Assembly (NCBI GenBank): GCA_965661165.1
Contig: CBFICL010000041.1
Coordinates: 1 to 5,103 of the forward strand
DNA from: Hepatobacter sp965661165
GTDB lineage: Bacteria > Pseudomonadota > Alphaproteobacteria > Holosporales > Hepatobacteraceae
Direction of reading: 5' to 3'
Length of the DNA: 5,103 nt
In this document: one piece after another, positions 4,890-5,103 of the stretch
How positions within the stretch are numbered: position 1 is the stretch's first letter
Layout: each line of letters begins with the position of its first letter
Translations under genes and position numbers: made by a program
Notes under the pieces: generated by a model
What the model was told of the DNA's origin: nothing
Seen by the model: the letters and a program-made list of their open reading frames with translations, nothing else
Databases searched by the model: none

Positions 4890-5010
4890 GCCTTAAATAA
4901 TTGTTTTTTATAGATAATTATTGTTCGAGCATGATAAAAATTTGATTAATCTAGATAATTATTAAAAAGAAATTGAGGAAGATGACAATTTTTTGCTTTT
5001 TAATGACAAA
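4890..5010 (-). promoter_or_regulatory. AT-rich probable promoter region of the E-A unit
   Basis: The 362 bases from 4742 to 5103 hold no complete convincing gene. The part from about 4890 to 5010 is sharply AT-rich compared with its surroundings. It contains two exact copies of TAGATAATTATT (4911-4922 and 4952-4963), 41 bases apart, close to four helical turns. Several minus-strand -10-like hexamers exist (TATAAA, AATAAT), and TTGTCA could serve as a -35, but no pair has ideal spacing. Its place just before the first gene of the co-directional set makes it the best promoter and operator candidate. Confidence 0.45.
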
Positions 5011-5101
5011 TATAAGAGCAAGCCAGAGGGTCACCCATCGACGGCACCGCTGAATAAGCTGACGTGGCCTCAACAGGGATCACAGCAAGAAAGAACACAA
5101 C
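5000..5101 (-). CDS. Possible C-terminus of a small exported peptide, 5' end outside window
   Basis: A minus-strand frame enters from the right edge and stops with TAA at 5000-5002, giving 33 visible residues. They begin with a hydrophobic run (VVFFLAVIPVEATSA) that looks like the end of a signal peptide with an Ala-x-Ala-like site. About 18 residues with two cysteines follow, ending CSYICH. If real, it would be a very small secreted peptide upstream of gene E. The stretch is too short to exclude chance, and its start is not visible. Confidence 0.25.
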   Translation of the reverse strand, partial: VVFFLAVIPVEATSAYSAVPSMGDPLACSYICH

Positions 5102-5103
5102 CA

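Noticed and set aside
4982..5053. Plus-strand mini-frame of 23 codons after TGAGGA
   Set aside because: The spacing of two bases is too short for a working ribosome binding site, and the composition is not informative.

Overview
The window looks like a stretch of an accessory, host-interaction or envelope-type region from a Gram-negative bacterium. The base composition is mixed, with GC-rich genes and AT-rich control regions. All convincing genes lie on the minus strand, so the locus reads from right to left. No gene here belongs to a family I can name. There are no tRNA, rRNA, CRISPR, transposase or metabolic genes. An alphaproteobacterial intracellular or host-associated organism is a guess from the style of the proteins, not something the sequence proves.

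Layout in transcription order. An AT-rich, probably promoter-bearing region (about 4890-5010) and a leader with a nested inverted repeat precede gene E (4055-4741). Gene E encodes an exported His-rich protein with 11-residue repeats. It is followed by gene D (2574-4004, a long exported coiled-coil protein), gene C (1529-2515, an exported coiled-coil protein), gene B (860-1411, an exported basic Pro-rich protein), gene A (341-793, an exported protein with 22-residue SPAQP repeats) and the start of another gene that leaves the window on the left (1-248). Gaps are 50, 58, 117, 66 and 92 bases. No strong terminator lies between E and A, so a polycistronic unit is likely. A possible separate promoter precedes the leftmost gene. 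At the right edge there may be the tail of a small exported peptide gene.

The striking point is modular duplication. D and E share a 94-base block covering ribosome binding site, start and whole signal peptide with one mismatch, and then diverge almost at once, except for a conserved 13-residue LxQExxHxIVPYG motif. A and C share a 242-base block (20 mismatches, no gaps) covering signal peptide and a GX3-repeat module, and then carry unrelated C-termini. The locus therefore looks like a factory for exported proteins that keeps a secretion/anchor front end and swaps or diversifies the back end. All the mature A-E proteins lack cysteine and are rich in coiled coil or low-complexity sequence. The most economical reading is a small, undescribed multigene locus of secreted structural, surface or effector-like proteins. 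Actual function cannot be assigned from sequence alone.
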